Below are positions 1 through 7,888 of a stretch of 64,000 nucleotides of DNA, piece by piece (positions within the stretch are counted from its first letter, which is position 1; the number at the start of each line of letters is the position of its first letter). The stretch spans positions 248,001 through 312,000 of the forward strand of contig NZ_BMKK01000001.1 of NCBI RefSeq assembly GCF_014644295.1, written 5' to 3'. The notes below the pieces were generated by a model. The model worked only from the letters and a program-made list of their open reading frames with translations. It made no database searches and had not been told where the DNA came from. The stretch is from Emticicia aquatilis (GTDB lineage: Bacteria > Bacteroidota > Bacteroidia > Cytophagales > Spirosomataceae). The translations under genes and the position numbers were made by a program.

Positions 1-52
1 TCAACCAAATAATGATTATGACTAACGCAGCCTTGATTTTTTGCCATCTCAT
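1..52 (-). CDS. 5' end of an unidentified membrane ORF (partial, position expected for kdpA)
   Basis: An ATG at 50-52 opens a minus-strand frame that stays open to the window edge. The 17 visible residues begin MRWQKIKAAL and continue as a run of Ile/Leu/Trp, as in a first membrane helix. It starts 4 bases after the kdpF stop, so it is probably co-transcribed with it. kdpA is the usual next gene, but this N-terminus does not look like a typical KdpA start, so another small ORF may lie between. An ATG at 45-47 in another frame gives a polar peptide and is less likely. Confidence 0.3.
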   Translation of the reverse strand, partial: MRWQKIKAALVIIIIWL

Positions 53-56
53 GGTT

Positions 57-134
57 TTAGAATTTTTCGGGTTTTAGTAATACATAGCACATGTATAAAA
101 ACACGGCGATTGAGACGATGAATAATGCTATCAT
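57..134 (-). CDS. kdpF: KdpF, small subunit of the K+-transporting KdpFABC ATPase (25 aa)
   Basis: The 25-residue product has one hydrophobic helix (MIALFIVSIAVFLYM) followed by a short tail ending in LLKPEKF. A single helix of this length with a terminal Pro-Glu-x-Phe motif is typical of KdpF in Bacteroidota. KdpF is an inner-membrane peptide that stabilises the high-affinity potassium pump KdpFABC. It lies 3 bases after another tiny membrane ORF and 4 bases before a further ORF on the same strand, so it is part of an operon. A sigma-54-type promoter precedes the group and an NtrC-type activator gene is upstream. kdpA, kdpB and kdpC would lie beyond the left edge. Confidence 0.8.
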   Translation of the reverse strand: MIALFIVSIAVFLYMCYVLLKPEKF

Positions 135-137
135 GGC

Positions 138-224
138 TTAGATGTTTTCGAAGAATTTAATGGATTTGTAGAAAAGGGCGAAACCCAATAGCCCTAAAAC
201 TGTAAGTGTGATTGTTAGAAACAT
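138..224 (-). CDS. 28-residue single-helix membrane peptide leading the kdp operon
   Basis: The ORF runs from ATG at 222-224 to TAA at 138-140. It encodes one hydrophobic helix (LTITLTVLGLLGFALFY) followed by KSIKFFENI. It is the first ORF after the predicted sigma-54 promoter and stops 3 bases before kdpF. Its size and topology resemble KdpF, so it could be a second KdpF-like peptide or a separate small accessory subunit. I do not recognise a named family. The tight spacing and clean hydrophobic profile argue for real translation. Confidence 0.5.
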   Translation of the reverse strand: MFLTITLTVLGLLGFALFYKSIKFFENI

Positions 225-253
225 GATTTTAATTATTTGTTTCTATATATAGT

Positions 254-270
254 TTCAAGAGATGTGCCAG
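254..270 (-). promoter_or_regulatory. Sigma-54 promoter of the kdp operon
   Basis: Read on the minus strand this is CTGGCACATCTCTTGAA: the -24 element TGGCAC is perfect, spacing to the -12 element is the canonical five bases, and the -12 element is TTGA instead of TTGC. Transcription would start near 243, about 20 bases before the first small ORF. The adjacent upstream gene encodes a GAFTGA-containing sigma-54 activator, which supports the call. Confidence 0.65.
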
Positions 271-336
271 CAGTAGGAAACAATCTATAAGTACCTTATT
301 ATCAGTTTTTTATAAAATTTATCGGATTTTGTAAAA

Positions 337-363
337 TAAAAAACCCTTTCAAAATGAAAGGGT
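337..363 (-). terminator. Rho-independent terminator after the NtrC-type regulator
   Basis: Inverted repeat ACCCTTTC-AAAAT-GAAAGGGT at 343-363. On the minus strand it is followed by a run of six T at 337-342. It separates the regulator transcript from the kdp promoter. Confidence 0.7.
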
Positions 364-393
364 CTGTACTATCGTTTTGAAAGGGTGATATAC

Positions 394-1746
394 CTAAAGT
401 TTGTATTCTTCGATTTTGCGATATAAAGTAGTGAGAGCAATATTGAGCAATTCGGCGGTTTTGGTTTTGTTGCCGTTTGTGTAGTTAAGTACTTTCTGAA
501 TATGGCTTTTTTCGGCATTAGCCAGCTCAAAGTTTGTCAGGATTTTGCCCGAAGTAGCACTGGCAGATTGCGAAGCATGCTGAATTTCCAGTGGTAGGTT
601 TTCAGTTTTTAACTCATCATCATTCATCAAAATAATGCTTCGTTCGATTACATTTTTTAGTTCTCTGATATTGCCGTTCCAGTTATGAAGTTTGAGAGTT
701 TCGATGAAAGATTCTTCAATTTTTCGTACTTTTTTATTCATTTTGTGTGAAAAAACCGTAACAAAATGATTGGTTAGTAGCTCAATATCAACAATTCTTT
801 CTCGCAGTGCGGGAAGTTTTATCTGAAAAACCGAAATTCTATAATATAAATCTTCTCGGAAATGCCCTGCTTCAATTTCTTTCAATAAATCTCGATTAGT
901 GGCGGCAATGATTCTGACATTTACTTTGATTGGTTTACTTTCTCCGACCTTCAATAACTCGCCCGATTCGATGATTCTCAAGAGTTTCGCTTGTAAGTCC
1001 AAAGCCATTTCACCGATTTCATCAAGAAAAATAGTGCCGTTGTGGGCTTCCTCAAACAAGCCTTTTTGGTCTTTCACTGCACCCGTAAACGCTCCAGCTT
1101 TGTGGCCGAACATTTCACTTTCAAGCAAATCTTTACTAAACGCCGAACAGTTGATAGCCACAAAACTCTGGTTAGAGCGTCTGCTGGCTTGGTGAATGGC
1201 TTGAGCAAAAACTTCTTTTCCAGTTCCAGTTTCGCCTGTGAGCAGCACGGTTGTGTCGGTTTCGGCTACTTTTTTTGCCAAATCAATGGTTTGTAGCATG
1301 ATTTTCGACTTACCGATAATTTTATCAAAGGAGTGTTTTTCGCCCAATTGTTTTTCCAACTGCTGCACTCTTTTTGATAAACTCACTTTTTCGATAGCCT
1401 TATGAAGCAAAGGAATGATTTTATTATTATCATCGCCTTTTGTGATATAATCGAATGCTCCGTTTTTGATGGCTTGCACACCATCGGGGATATTTCCGTA
1501 AGCCGTAAGCAGAATAACCTCGACGGTTGGGTACTTATCTTTAATTGTTTTGGTCAAGTCCACGCCACGACCGTCGGGCAGTTTTACATCACAAATAACC
1601 ACGTCAATGGCATTTTGTTCCAATCGCTTTAGCCCACTTTTACAATCGCCCGCCTGAAAAACCTCAAAGCCCTCCATTGTCAGGATTTTGGCCAAAAGAT
1701 TTCTCAATTTTTCTTCATCATCAATTATCAGAATGGTATTGTTCAT
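394..1746 (-). CDS. Sigma-54-dependent NtrC-family response regulator
   Basis: 450-residue three-domain activator. Residues 1-120 form a receiver domain with the acidic pair D9/D10, phospho-acceptor D53 (ICDVKLPDG), T81 and K103. Residues 140-380 form a sigma-54 AAA+ domain with Walker A GETGTGK (171-177), the GAFTGA loop (218-223) that contacts sigma-54, and Walker B TIFLDEI (238-244). The last 45 residues form a Fis-type helix-turn-helix (NKTKTAELLNIALTTLYRKI). When phosphorylated it should open sigma-54 promoters, and a good one lies just downstream ahead of the kdp genes. Control of kdp is inferred from this position and replaces the OmpR-type KdpE of E. coli. Its sensor kinase is not in the window; it may lie beyond the kdp genes. 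Confidence 0.9.
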   Translation of the reverse strand: MNNTILIIDDEEKLRNLLAKILTMEGFEVFQAGDCKSGLKRLEQNAIDVVICDVKLPDGRGVDLTKTIKDKYPTVEVILLTAYGNIPDGVQAIKNGAFDYITKGDDNNKIIPLLHKAIEKVSLSKRVQQLEKQLGEKHSFDKIIGKSKIMLQTIDLAKKVAETDTTVLLTGETGTGKEVFAQAIHQASRRSNQSFVAINCSAFSKDLLESEMFGHKAGAFTGAVKDQKGLFEEAHNGTIFLDEIGEMALDLQAKLLRIIESGELLKVGESKPIKVNVRIIAATNRDLLKEIEAGHFREDLYYRISVFQIKLPALRERIVDIELLTNHFVTVFSHKMNKKVRKIEESFIETLKLHNWNGNIRELKNVIERSIILMNDDELKTENLPLEIQHASQSASATSGKILTNFELANAEKSHIQKVLNYTNGNKTKTAELLNIALTTLYRKIEEYKL

Positions 1747-1782
1747 GGATGTGTTTCTTCAATAAATTCAATTTTGTTATTC

Positions 1783-2664
1783 TTACGCCTTCGGGTGGGC
1801 TTGCTTGAAGACTTTTTTGAGTTTTTCAATCGAATTATGGGTATAAACTTGCGTAGCGGCAAGGCTCGTATGTCCCAATAAATCTTTGATAGCATTCAAA
1901 TCTGCTCCACGATTGAGCAAATGAGTAGCAAAGGTATGCCGCAGAACGTGCGGGCTGCGTTGTTCGAGCGATGTCACTAATGACAAATATTTTTTCACCA
2001 AACGCTGAATAAACATCGGGTATGCTTGCGTTCCGCTATCAGTCACAATCAAGTAAGTATTAGTGGTGTCGTCAATAATATCGGTGCGAAGCGTAAGGTA
2101 TTTTTTGATGGCTTCAACCAACGATTTATTGACCGGAATGATTCGCTGTTTATTGCGTTTTCCGAGAACTACCAATGTATTATTATATAAATTTAGGTCG
2201 GTAATTTTCAAACCTATCAATTCGGCCAAACGCATACCTGTTCCGTAGAGCAATTCAAGAACGAGTTTATCTCGCAAACCAGAAAAATCGTCCGAAAACT
2301 CAATATCATCGAGCAGATTTTCCATGGGTTTTTCTTCGACGTATTTAGGGAGCGTTTTATCGGTTTTCAATGCTTTGATTTTGAGCATTGGGTCGGTAAT
2401 GATTGCCTTATGGCGAAGCAAAAAATTGTAGAAAGTGCGGAGTGTAGCAATTTTTCGATTGATACTACGGTTTTCGATTTTTTCGTCGACCAAAGCCACA
2501 ATCCAAGAGCGAATCATCTGAAAATCGGCTTTCTCTGGTTCTTTAAATTCGTACTGGTATAGTAGAAATGCCGAAAACTGCTTCAAATCACCCTCATAAG
2601 CCGTAACGGTATGATGGCTGAGGCGTTTTTCGTATTTGATATGTTGTAGAAAATAAGAAACCAT
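1783..2664 (-). CDS. xerC: Xer-type tyrosine recombinase (XerC-like)
   Basis: 293-residue site-specific recombinase, the usual length for XerC/XerD. An N-terminal SAM-like DNA-binding domain (about 1-90) is followed by a catalytic domain with R145 (GTGMRLAELIGL), H239 and R242 (HVLRHTFATHLL), H265 (LLGHTSLAATQ) and nucleophile Y274. All catalytic residues are present. The protein should resolve chromosome dimers at dif during division. It lies 36 bases upstream of the NtrC-type regulator on the same strand, but a functional link is unlikely. Choice of XerC over XerD rests on general similarity only. Confidence 0.88.
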   Translation of the reverse strand: MVSYFLQHIKYEKRLSHHTVTAYEGDLKQFSAFLLYQYEFKEPEKADFQMIRSWIVALVDEKIENRSINRKIATLRTFYNFLLRHKAIITDPMLKIKALKTDKTLPKYVEEKPMENLLDDIEFSDDFSGLRDKLVLELLYGTGMRLAELIGLKITDLNLYNNTLVVLGKRNKQRIIPVNKSLVEAIKKYLTLRTDIIDDTTNTYLIVTDSGTQAYPMFIQRLVKKYLSLVTSLEQRSPHVLRHTFATHLLNRGADLNAIKDLLGHTSLAATQVYTHNSIEKLKKVFKQAHPKA

Positions 2665-2877
2665 ATTAATAGAAATAAGTTACTGGTGATTAGCTATTGG
2701 TAAATAACTAATTTGAACAGTTAAAAATTATAATCAGTTTGAAAATATAAGCAATTTGCGAATAAAGATAACCAACCAATAACCAATAACTATTTTCCAA
2801 TGACAATATCTACTAATATGGTTTAAATATATTAGATTGCAATACTTGTTTGAAACAAATTGAATTGCTCAATAATA

Positions 2878-3072
2878 TTACATTTCTTCGTTGCTTCTCA
2901 ATTTACCCACATAAGTAGCGTGAATAATTTCGTTACGACGAGCTACTGATGGTTTTTCAAACGCCTGACGCTTGCGTAGTTGACGCAATACACCCGTTTT
3001 CTCAAATTTCTTCTTGAAACGTTTCAAAGCTTTATCAATAGATTCGTTTTCCTTTACGTTGATTACTAACAT
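2878..3072 (-). CDS. rpsU: 30S ribosomal protein S21
   Basis: 64-residue basic protein starting MLVINVKENESIDKALKRFK and continuing KKFEKTGVLRQLRKRQAFEK, the conserved S21 core. It binds the small ribosomal subunit near the anti-Shine-Dalgarno region and helps initiation. The length matches S21 of Bacteroidota, which lacks the longer basic tail of enterobacterial S21. It is monocistronic here, and the divergent phosphatase gene begins 160 bases away. Confidence 0.96.
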   Translation of the reverse strand: MLVINVKENESIDKALKRFKKKFEKTGVLRQLRKRQAFEKPSVARRNEIIHATYVGKLRSNEEM

Positions 3073-3144
3073 ATAAATACACCTCCTTTTGTTTGGGAGT
3101 GCAAAATTCGTAAAATTTAATTAAAAAAACAAACTTTCGTAGCA

Positions 3145-3178
3145 AAACCTGCAAGGTTTGAGAAAACCTTACAGGTTT
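3145..3178. repeat. AACCTG-type inverted repeat in the rpsU-phosphatase spacer
   Basis: AAACCTGCAAGGTTT at 3145-3159 and AAACCTTACAGGTTT at 3164-3178 form imperfect, mutually complementary arms round a four-base loop. It resembles short palindromic spacer repeats common in this phylum. Neither side has a T-tract, so a terminator role is doubtful. Confidence 0.5.
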
Positions 3179-3183
3179 AACAC

Positions 3184-3191
3184 TACATTTG
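3184..3191 (+). promoter_or_regulatory. Bacteroidota -7 element ahead of the phosphatase gene
   Basis: TACATTTG matches the TAnnTTTG -7 consensus exactly. A TTTG at 3157-3160 could act as the -33 element, but its spacing (23) is longer than the usual 19-20. Predicted transcription start is near 3197, about 35 bases before the ATG. Confidence 0.45.
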
Positions 3192-3232
3192 TGAAAATTT
3201 AAAATAAAACTTCCCTTTAGGGACTGAGCGTT

Positions 3233-4144
3233 ATGCGAACAGCCATTATTGATTTAGGCACAAATACATTTCATTTGCTGATTGTTGAAGGCACAGAAAC
3301 ACTTTATAAATCTTCGATTCCTGCCAAGATTGGGATGGGCGGAATTAGCCAAGGAGTGATTTCGGAGGAAGGTATCCAACGAGCTTTGGGGGTATTGAAA
3401 GGTTTCCGAGAAGTAATTGATAATCAATCGGTTGCACTAAAGAATGTTTTTGCTACTGGCACAAGTGCGATTCGGAATGCTGGTAATAAAACGGAATTTA
3501 TAGAAAGAGTTTTGGATGAAACAGGCATAAAAATTCAAGTTATTTCGGGCGATGAAGAGGCTGAATTGATTTGTCTGGGCGTAAAACAAGCCATGAGTAT
3601 TCCTGAAACTTCGATGATAATGGATATTGGTGGCGGGAGCGTAGAATTTATTATCTGCAATGATGAAAAGATATTTTGGAAGCAAAGTTTCGAGATTGGT
3701 GGGCAGCGTTTGATGGATAAATTCATGAAATCTGACCCGATTTCGATGCGTTCGGTGCAAATGATGGATGATTTTTTCCGTGAAAAACTATTGCCTTTGG
3801 CCAATGCTTGTCACCAATACGCTCCGAAGGTCTTGATTGGTTCGTCAGGGTCGTTTGATACGCTCATTGATATGCAATACATAAAAGAAAAAGGGCAACT
3901 TCCTGCCAGCGATGAAGTTGCGTTTGAATATTCACTCCCAGAGTTTTATTGGGCTTATGACGAACTGATTTTTAAAAATCACGCCGAAAGAATGCAAATT
4001 CCAGGTATGATTGAGCTACGAGTAGATATGATTGTAGTAGCCATGTGCTTGATTCGTTTCATTATTCAAACACTTGAAATCCAACGCATTAGAGTTTCGA
4101 GTTATGCCTTAAAAGAAGGTATGATGGCAAGAGTTTTAAATTAA
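3233..4144 (+). CDS. Ppx/GppA-family phosphatase (exopolyphosphatase-like)
   Basis: 303-residue protein of the ASKHA fold. Phosphate-binding loops are visible as DLGTNTFHLLIVEG near the N-terminus and MDIGGGSVEFIICN near residue 130. GTSAIRNA and ISGDEEAELI are also typical of the family. Members remove phosphate from polyphosphate or from pppGpp. At about 300 residues this is the short form without the C-terminal HD domain, so it is called an exopolyphosphatase-like protein and the substrate is left open. It is a single gene, with the next gene 125 bases downstream. Confidence 0.9.
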   Translation: MRTAIIDLGTNTFHLLIVEGTETLYKSSIPAKIGMGGISQGVISEEGIQRALGVLKGFREVIDNQSVALKNVFATGTSAIRNAGNKTEFIERVLDETGIKIQVISGDEEAELICLGVKQAMSIPETSMIMDIGGGSVEFIICNDEKIFWKQSFEIGGQRLMDKFMKSDPISMRSVQMMDDFFREKLLPLANACHQYAPKVLIGSSGSFDTLIDMQYIKEKGQLPASDEVAFEYSLPEFYWAYDELIFKNHAERMQIPGMIELRVDMIVVAMCLIRFIIQTLEIQRIRVSSYALKEGMMARVLN

Positions 4145-4208
4145 ACTCAGTTTTCCAACTTTAATCATCCTTTAATTTCCTTTTTAAAGCCTTTTTACAA
4201 GATTCTGA

Positions 4209-4216
4209 TACATTTG
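4209..4216 (+). promoter_or_regulatory. Bacteroidota -7 element ahead of the SDR-glycosidase operon
   Basis: TACATTTG matches TAnnTTTG exactly and lies 53 bases before the SDR start codon. No clear TTTG -33 box is seen at the right distance. Confidence 0.4.
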
Positions 4217-4269
4217 CAAGCAAACAACTTTAGATATTCTACGTTTATAAAACAAAAATCTTTAAGCAA

Positions 4270-5076
4270 ATGGCAGAAAAAAAATTATCAGGTCAAACCG
4301 CTCTGGTTACAGGAGCGAATTCGGGGATTGGTGAAGGCGTAGCGATTGCCTTGGGCGAAGCTGGTGCAAATGTGGTTGTCAATTTCGTTTCAAATCCAGA
4401 TGCTGCTAATGCCGTCGTCGAAAAAATAAAGTCTTTTGGTAGCAATGCCATCGCTATTCAGGCCGATGTAAGCAAAGAAGACCAAGTACAAGCCATGTTT
4501 CAACAAATGATTGAAACCTTCGGTACGATTGATATTTTGGTCAATAATGCGGGCTTACAGCGAGACGCCAAGTTTCACGAAATGACCTTAGCCCAATGGC
4601 AACTGGTAATTGATGTAAATCTTACAGGACAATTTTTGTGTGCCAGAGAAGCCATCAAAGAGTTTTTGCGTCGAGGGCCTGTGCCAGAGCGTTCGCTCGC
4701 AACTGGAAAAATCATTTGTATGAGTTCGGTCCATGAGTTAATCCCGTGGGCTGGTCATGTCAATTATGCGGCCTCAAAGGGAGCAATAAAAATGCTCATG
4801 CAAAGCCTCGCTCAAGAATATGGCGACCGCAAAATCAGAGTAAATAGTATTTGTCCGGGTGCTATTCAGACTCCAATCAACCGAGCAGCTTGGGAAACTC
4901 CCGAAGCCTTAAATAGCTTAATGTCGCTTATTCCTTACAACCGAATTGGTCAACCAAGCGATATTGGCAAATTAGCCGTTTTCTTAGCCTCTGACGATTC
5001 TGATTATATAACAGGAAGTAGTATGTTTATTGATGGAGGAATGACTGTTTTTGAAGGATTTGCTACTGGAGGTTGA
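4270..5076 (+). CDS. SDR-family oxidoreductase (glucose 1-dehydrogenase-like)
   Basis: 268-residue short-chain dehydrogenase. The nucleotide-binding motif TGANSGIG is at residues 14-21, NNAG at 92-95, the catalytic Ser at 152-153 and the YxxxK pair at Y166/K170. The protein ends with the usual IDGGM segment. Sequence style matches SDRs annotated as glucose 1-dehydrogenase, using NAD(P). Its stop overlaps the region where the glycosidase gene starts, with GGAGG at 5068-5072 serving as its Shine-Dalgarno sequence, so the two are coupled. A joint role in sugar metabolism is inferred; the true substrate cannot be read from sequence. Confidence 0.88.
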   Translation: MAEKKLSGQTALVTGANSGIGEGVAIALGEAGANVVVNFVSNPDAANAVVEKIKSFGSNAIAIQADVSKEDQVQAMFQQMIETFGTIDILVNNAGLQRDAKFHEMTLAQWQLVIDVNLTGQFLCAREAIKEFLRRGPVPERSLATGKIICMSSVHELIPWAGHVNYAASKGAIKMLMQSLAQEYGDRKIRVNSICPGAIQTPINRAAWETPEALNSLMSLIPYNRIGQPSDIGKLAVFLASDDSDYITGSSMFIDGGMTVFEGFATGG

Positions 5077-5081
5077 TAGAG

Positions 5082-7706
5082 ATGCTTAATTTAGAACAAA
5101 AACGGCTGGATATTAATGCCCAAAAGGCGGTTCCGCTCGAAAAATGGGGGCCTTATCTCTCAGAAAGACAATGGGGTACTGTCAGGGAAGATTATAGCGA
5201 AAACGGAGATGCTTGGGCATATTTTACACATGACCAAGCACGCTCTCGTGCGTATCGTTGGGGAGAAGACGGCTTAGGAGGTATTTCGGATAATCGGCAG
5301 AATTTATGTTTCGCTTTAGCTCTTTGGAATGGCAAAGATAAGATTTTGAAAGAACGCTTCTTCGGGCTTACCAATGCCGAAGGAAATCATGGCGAAGACG
5401 TGAAGGAGCTTTATTATTATTTAGATAATACGCCGACGCACTCTTACATGAAATTTCTATATAAATATCCACAAGACACATTTCCCTACGAAGAGCTACT
5501 CGAAGTAAATCGCAATCGCTCAAAACAAGAATTGGAGTACGAACTCTTGGATACGGGCATTTTTGACAATAATCGGTATTTCGATGTATTTGTTGAGTAT
5601 GCCAAGAATACTTCGGAGGATATTTGCATTAATATCGAAATCGTCAACCGAAGTAGCGAAAGTGCCGATTTAACTGTTTTGCCAACTTTATGGTTCAGAA
5701 ATCGCTGGATTTCGGGTGAAATGAACCAAAAACCACAAATTAATTTGATTTCAAAAAATTGTGCAAAAGCCACTCACGAGACGTTGGGGGATTATTACCT
5801 ATATTTTGATGATGCCAACCACACTTTTTTTACTGAAAACGAAACCAATACGAAGCGACTTTTTGACGAAGAAACAAATAGCATTTTTGTAAAAGACGCC
5901 TTCCATGAAGCGATTTGCGAAGGCAACTACAACTTGTTCAATTCGTTGATTACGAACAAATTAGGGACAAAATTTTCGCCAGTTTATCAACTTCATCTTG
6001 AAGGAGATTCTTCTCAAAAAATAAAACTCAGACTTTCGCAAGAACCTCATTCAGCTCCTTTCAATGATGATTTTGAGAAAACTTTCAGTAATCGAAAAAC
6101 TGAGGCTGATGTATTTTATAGTAGTTTCTTTTCAGACGAAAAATCAGTTGATGTCAAGAATATTCAAAGGCAGGCTTTTGCGGGTTTGCTTTGGAGCAGA
6201 CAATATTACTGCTACGATATAGAACGTTGGCTTGAAGGAGACCCCAATCAAATTATTCCTCCTTACGAGCGTACGTTAGGCAGAAATATCAACTGGAAGC
6301 ACTTGAAGAATGAAGACATTATTTCGATGCCTGATAAATGGGAATACCCTTGGTATGCCGCATGGGATTTGGCTTTTCACTGCGTGCCAATGGCGATTGT
6401 TGACCCGAACTTTGCCAAGCACCAGCTCATTTTGATTATGCGTGAATGGTACATGAGTCCAAACGGGCAGATACCTGCTTATGAGTGGAATTTCTCTGAT
6501 GTCAATCCGCCCGTACATGCTTGGGCAGCCTTGTCTGTTTATCGTATCGAAAAAAGTATTCATGGAAAAACTGACATTAATTTTTTGAAACGTATTTTCC
6601 AGAAATTACTCATTAATTTCACTTGGTGGGCTAATAGAGAAGATGAAAATGGAAATAATATTTTTAGTGGTGGTTTTTTAGGGTTAGATAATATTGGAGC
6701 TATTGACCGAAGTAACCTACCCGATGATGCCAATTTAGAGCAAGTAGATGCTACCGCTTGGATGGCTATGTATGCTCTAAATATGATGGATATTGCTTTA
6801 GAAATAGCTATAACCGACCAAAGTTTTGAGGACGTAGCTACCAAGTTTTATGAGCATTTTATTCTGATTGCAGAATCGCTTAATGAAAAACTATGGGATG
6901 CCAACGAACACTTTTTTTATGATTCTTTGAAGCTAAATAACCAAGCTCCTATCTCGATGAAAGTAAGGTCGGTTGTGGGTTTGAGCGTATTGTTTGCGGT
7001 TTCGGTCATTGACCAACAGAAGATGGCAACGCTCAAAGACTTTTCAAAAAGAATGAATTATATAAAAAATTATCGGCAGAAGGCACACAAATTTCTACCA
7101 AACGAACAGATAACCGAAGATGGAAATATATTGCTATCGTTGGTTGATAAGAGAAAACTTTCAGCGTTATTAACGGCAATGCTCGATGAAAATGAATTTT
7201 TATCGGCAGGCGGTATTCGTGCGGTATCGAAATTTCATCAAGACCACCCCTACGTAGTAAATATTGAAGGTGTTATCCACGGGATTTCGTATGTTCCAGG
7301 CGATTCGGATTCGGGTATGTTCGGAGGTAATTCTAATTGGCGTGGCCCTGTCTGGACGCCAATCAATTACCTGATTATCAAATCATTAAAAAAACACCAT
7401 CAATTTTATGGTGATAGTTTTAGAATTGAATTTCCAACAAATTCGGGCGTATTTATGAATTTAGCAGAAGTATCTGATACTTTGGCCAAACGAATTGTTT
7501 CGATTTTTGAAAGAGACAACGCTGGAATTCGACCCGTGCATGGCATTTACCAAGAGTTTTATCAAAGACCAGAAAACAAAGACCTGTTGCTTTTTTATGA
7601 ATATTTCCACGGTGATACTGCTCATGGTGTTGGAGCTTCACACCAAACAGGTTGGACGGCAGTAGTTGCCGAACTCATCAATGATGATGCTTGGGAATGG
7701 GAGTAA
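5082..7706 (+). CDS. GH63/MGH1-like glycoside hydrolase (putative glucosidase)
   Basis: About 874 residues. The C-terminal two thirds have the (alpha/alpha)6-barrel signature of the mannosylglycerate-hydrolase/GH63 group: EYPWYAAWDLAFH, GQIPAYEWNFSDVNPP, GGFLGLDNIG, GNSNWRGPVWTPINYL and YGDSFRIEFP. The Asp of WDLAFH and acidic residues of the later motifs would be catalytic by analogy. No signal peptide is seen, so the enzyme is probably cytoplasmic. The ATG at 5082 is preferred because GGAGG lies nine bases upstream; a TTG at 5073 in the same frame would start inside the SDR stop. Pairing with an SDR suggests breakdown of an intracellular glucoside, which is inference. Confidence 0.82.
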   Translation: MLNLEQKRLDINAQKAVPLEKWGPYLSERQWGTVREDYSENGDAWAYFTHDQARSRAYRWGEDGLGGISDNRQNLCFALALWNGKDKILKERFFGLTNAEGNHGEDVKELYYYLDNTPTHSYMKFLYKYPQDTFPYEELLEVNRNRSKQELEYELLDTGIFDNNRYFDVFVEYAKNTSEDICINIEIVNRSSESADLTVLPTLWFRNRWISGEMNQKPQINLISKNCAKATHETLGDYYLYFDDANHTFFTENETNTKRLFDEETNSIFVKDAFHEAICEGNYNLFNSLITNKLGTKFSPVYQLHLEGDSSQKIKLRLSQEPHSAPFNDDFEKTFSNRKTEADVFYSSFFSDEKSVDVKNIQRQAFAGLLWSRQYYCYDIERWLEGDPNQIIPPYERTLGRNINWKHLKNEDIISMPDKWEYPWYAAWDLAFHCVPMAIVDPNFAKHQLILIMREWYMSPNGQIPAYEWNFSDVNPPVHAWAALSVYRIEKSIHGKTDINFLKRIFQKLLINFTWWANREDENGNNIFSGGFLGLDNIGAIDRSNLPDDANLEQVDATAWMAMYALNMMDIALEIAITDQSFEDVATKFYEHFILIAESLNEKLWDANEHFFYDSLKLNNQAPISMKVRSVVGLSVLFAVSVIDQQKMATLKDFSKRMNYIKNYRQKAHKFLPNEQITEDGNILLSLVDKRKLSALLTAMLDENEFLSAGGIRAVSKFHQDHPYVVNIEGVIHGISYVPGDSDSGMFGGNSNWRGPVWTPINYLIIKSLKKHHQFYGDSFRIEFPTNSGVFMNLAEVSDTLAKRIVSIFERDNAGIRPVHGIYQEFYQRPENKDLLLFYEYFHGDTAHGVGASHQTGWTAVVAELINDDAWEWE

Positions 7707-7728
7707 CTGCTATTGGCAATACCTAAAT

Positions 7729-7772
7729 AAAAGAAATGCCCCTCGATTCAACATCAAGGGGCATTTCTTTTA
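7729..7772. terminator. Strong bidirectional terminator between the glycosidase and the giant gene
   Basis: AAAAGAAATGCCCCT at 7729-7743 pairs with AGGGGCATTTCTTTT at 7757-7771 round a 13-base loop. T-runs flank it on both strands. It lies 22 bases after the glycosidase stop and serves the plus-strand transcript; the giant gene on the other strand ends 117 bases away. Confidence 0.85.
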
Positions 7773-7888
7773 TTTAATTACTCAATATTAAGTAAAGAGA
7801 TGAAATTACTTTAAATTTGAAAAGACTTAAATGATTGATAATAAATGCCTTATATTCGTCATTCGTAAATCTAAATTCGTCCTTCTAC

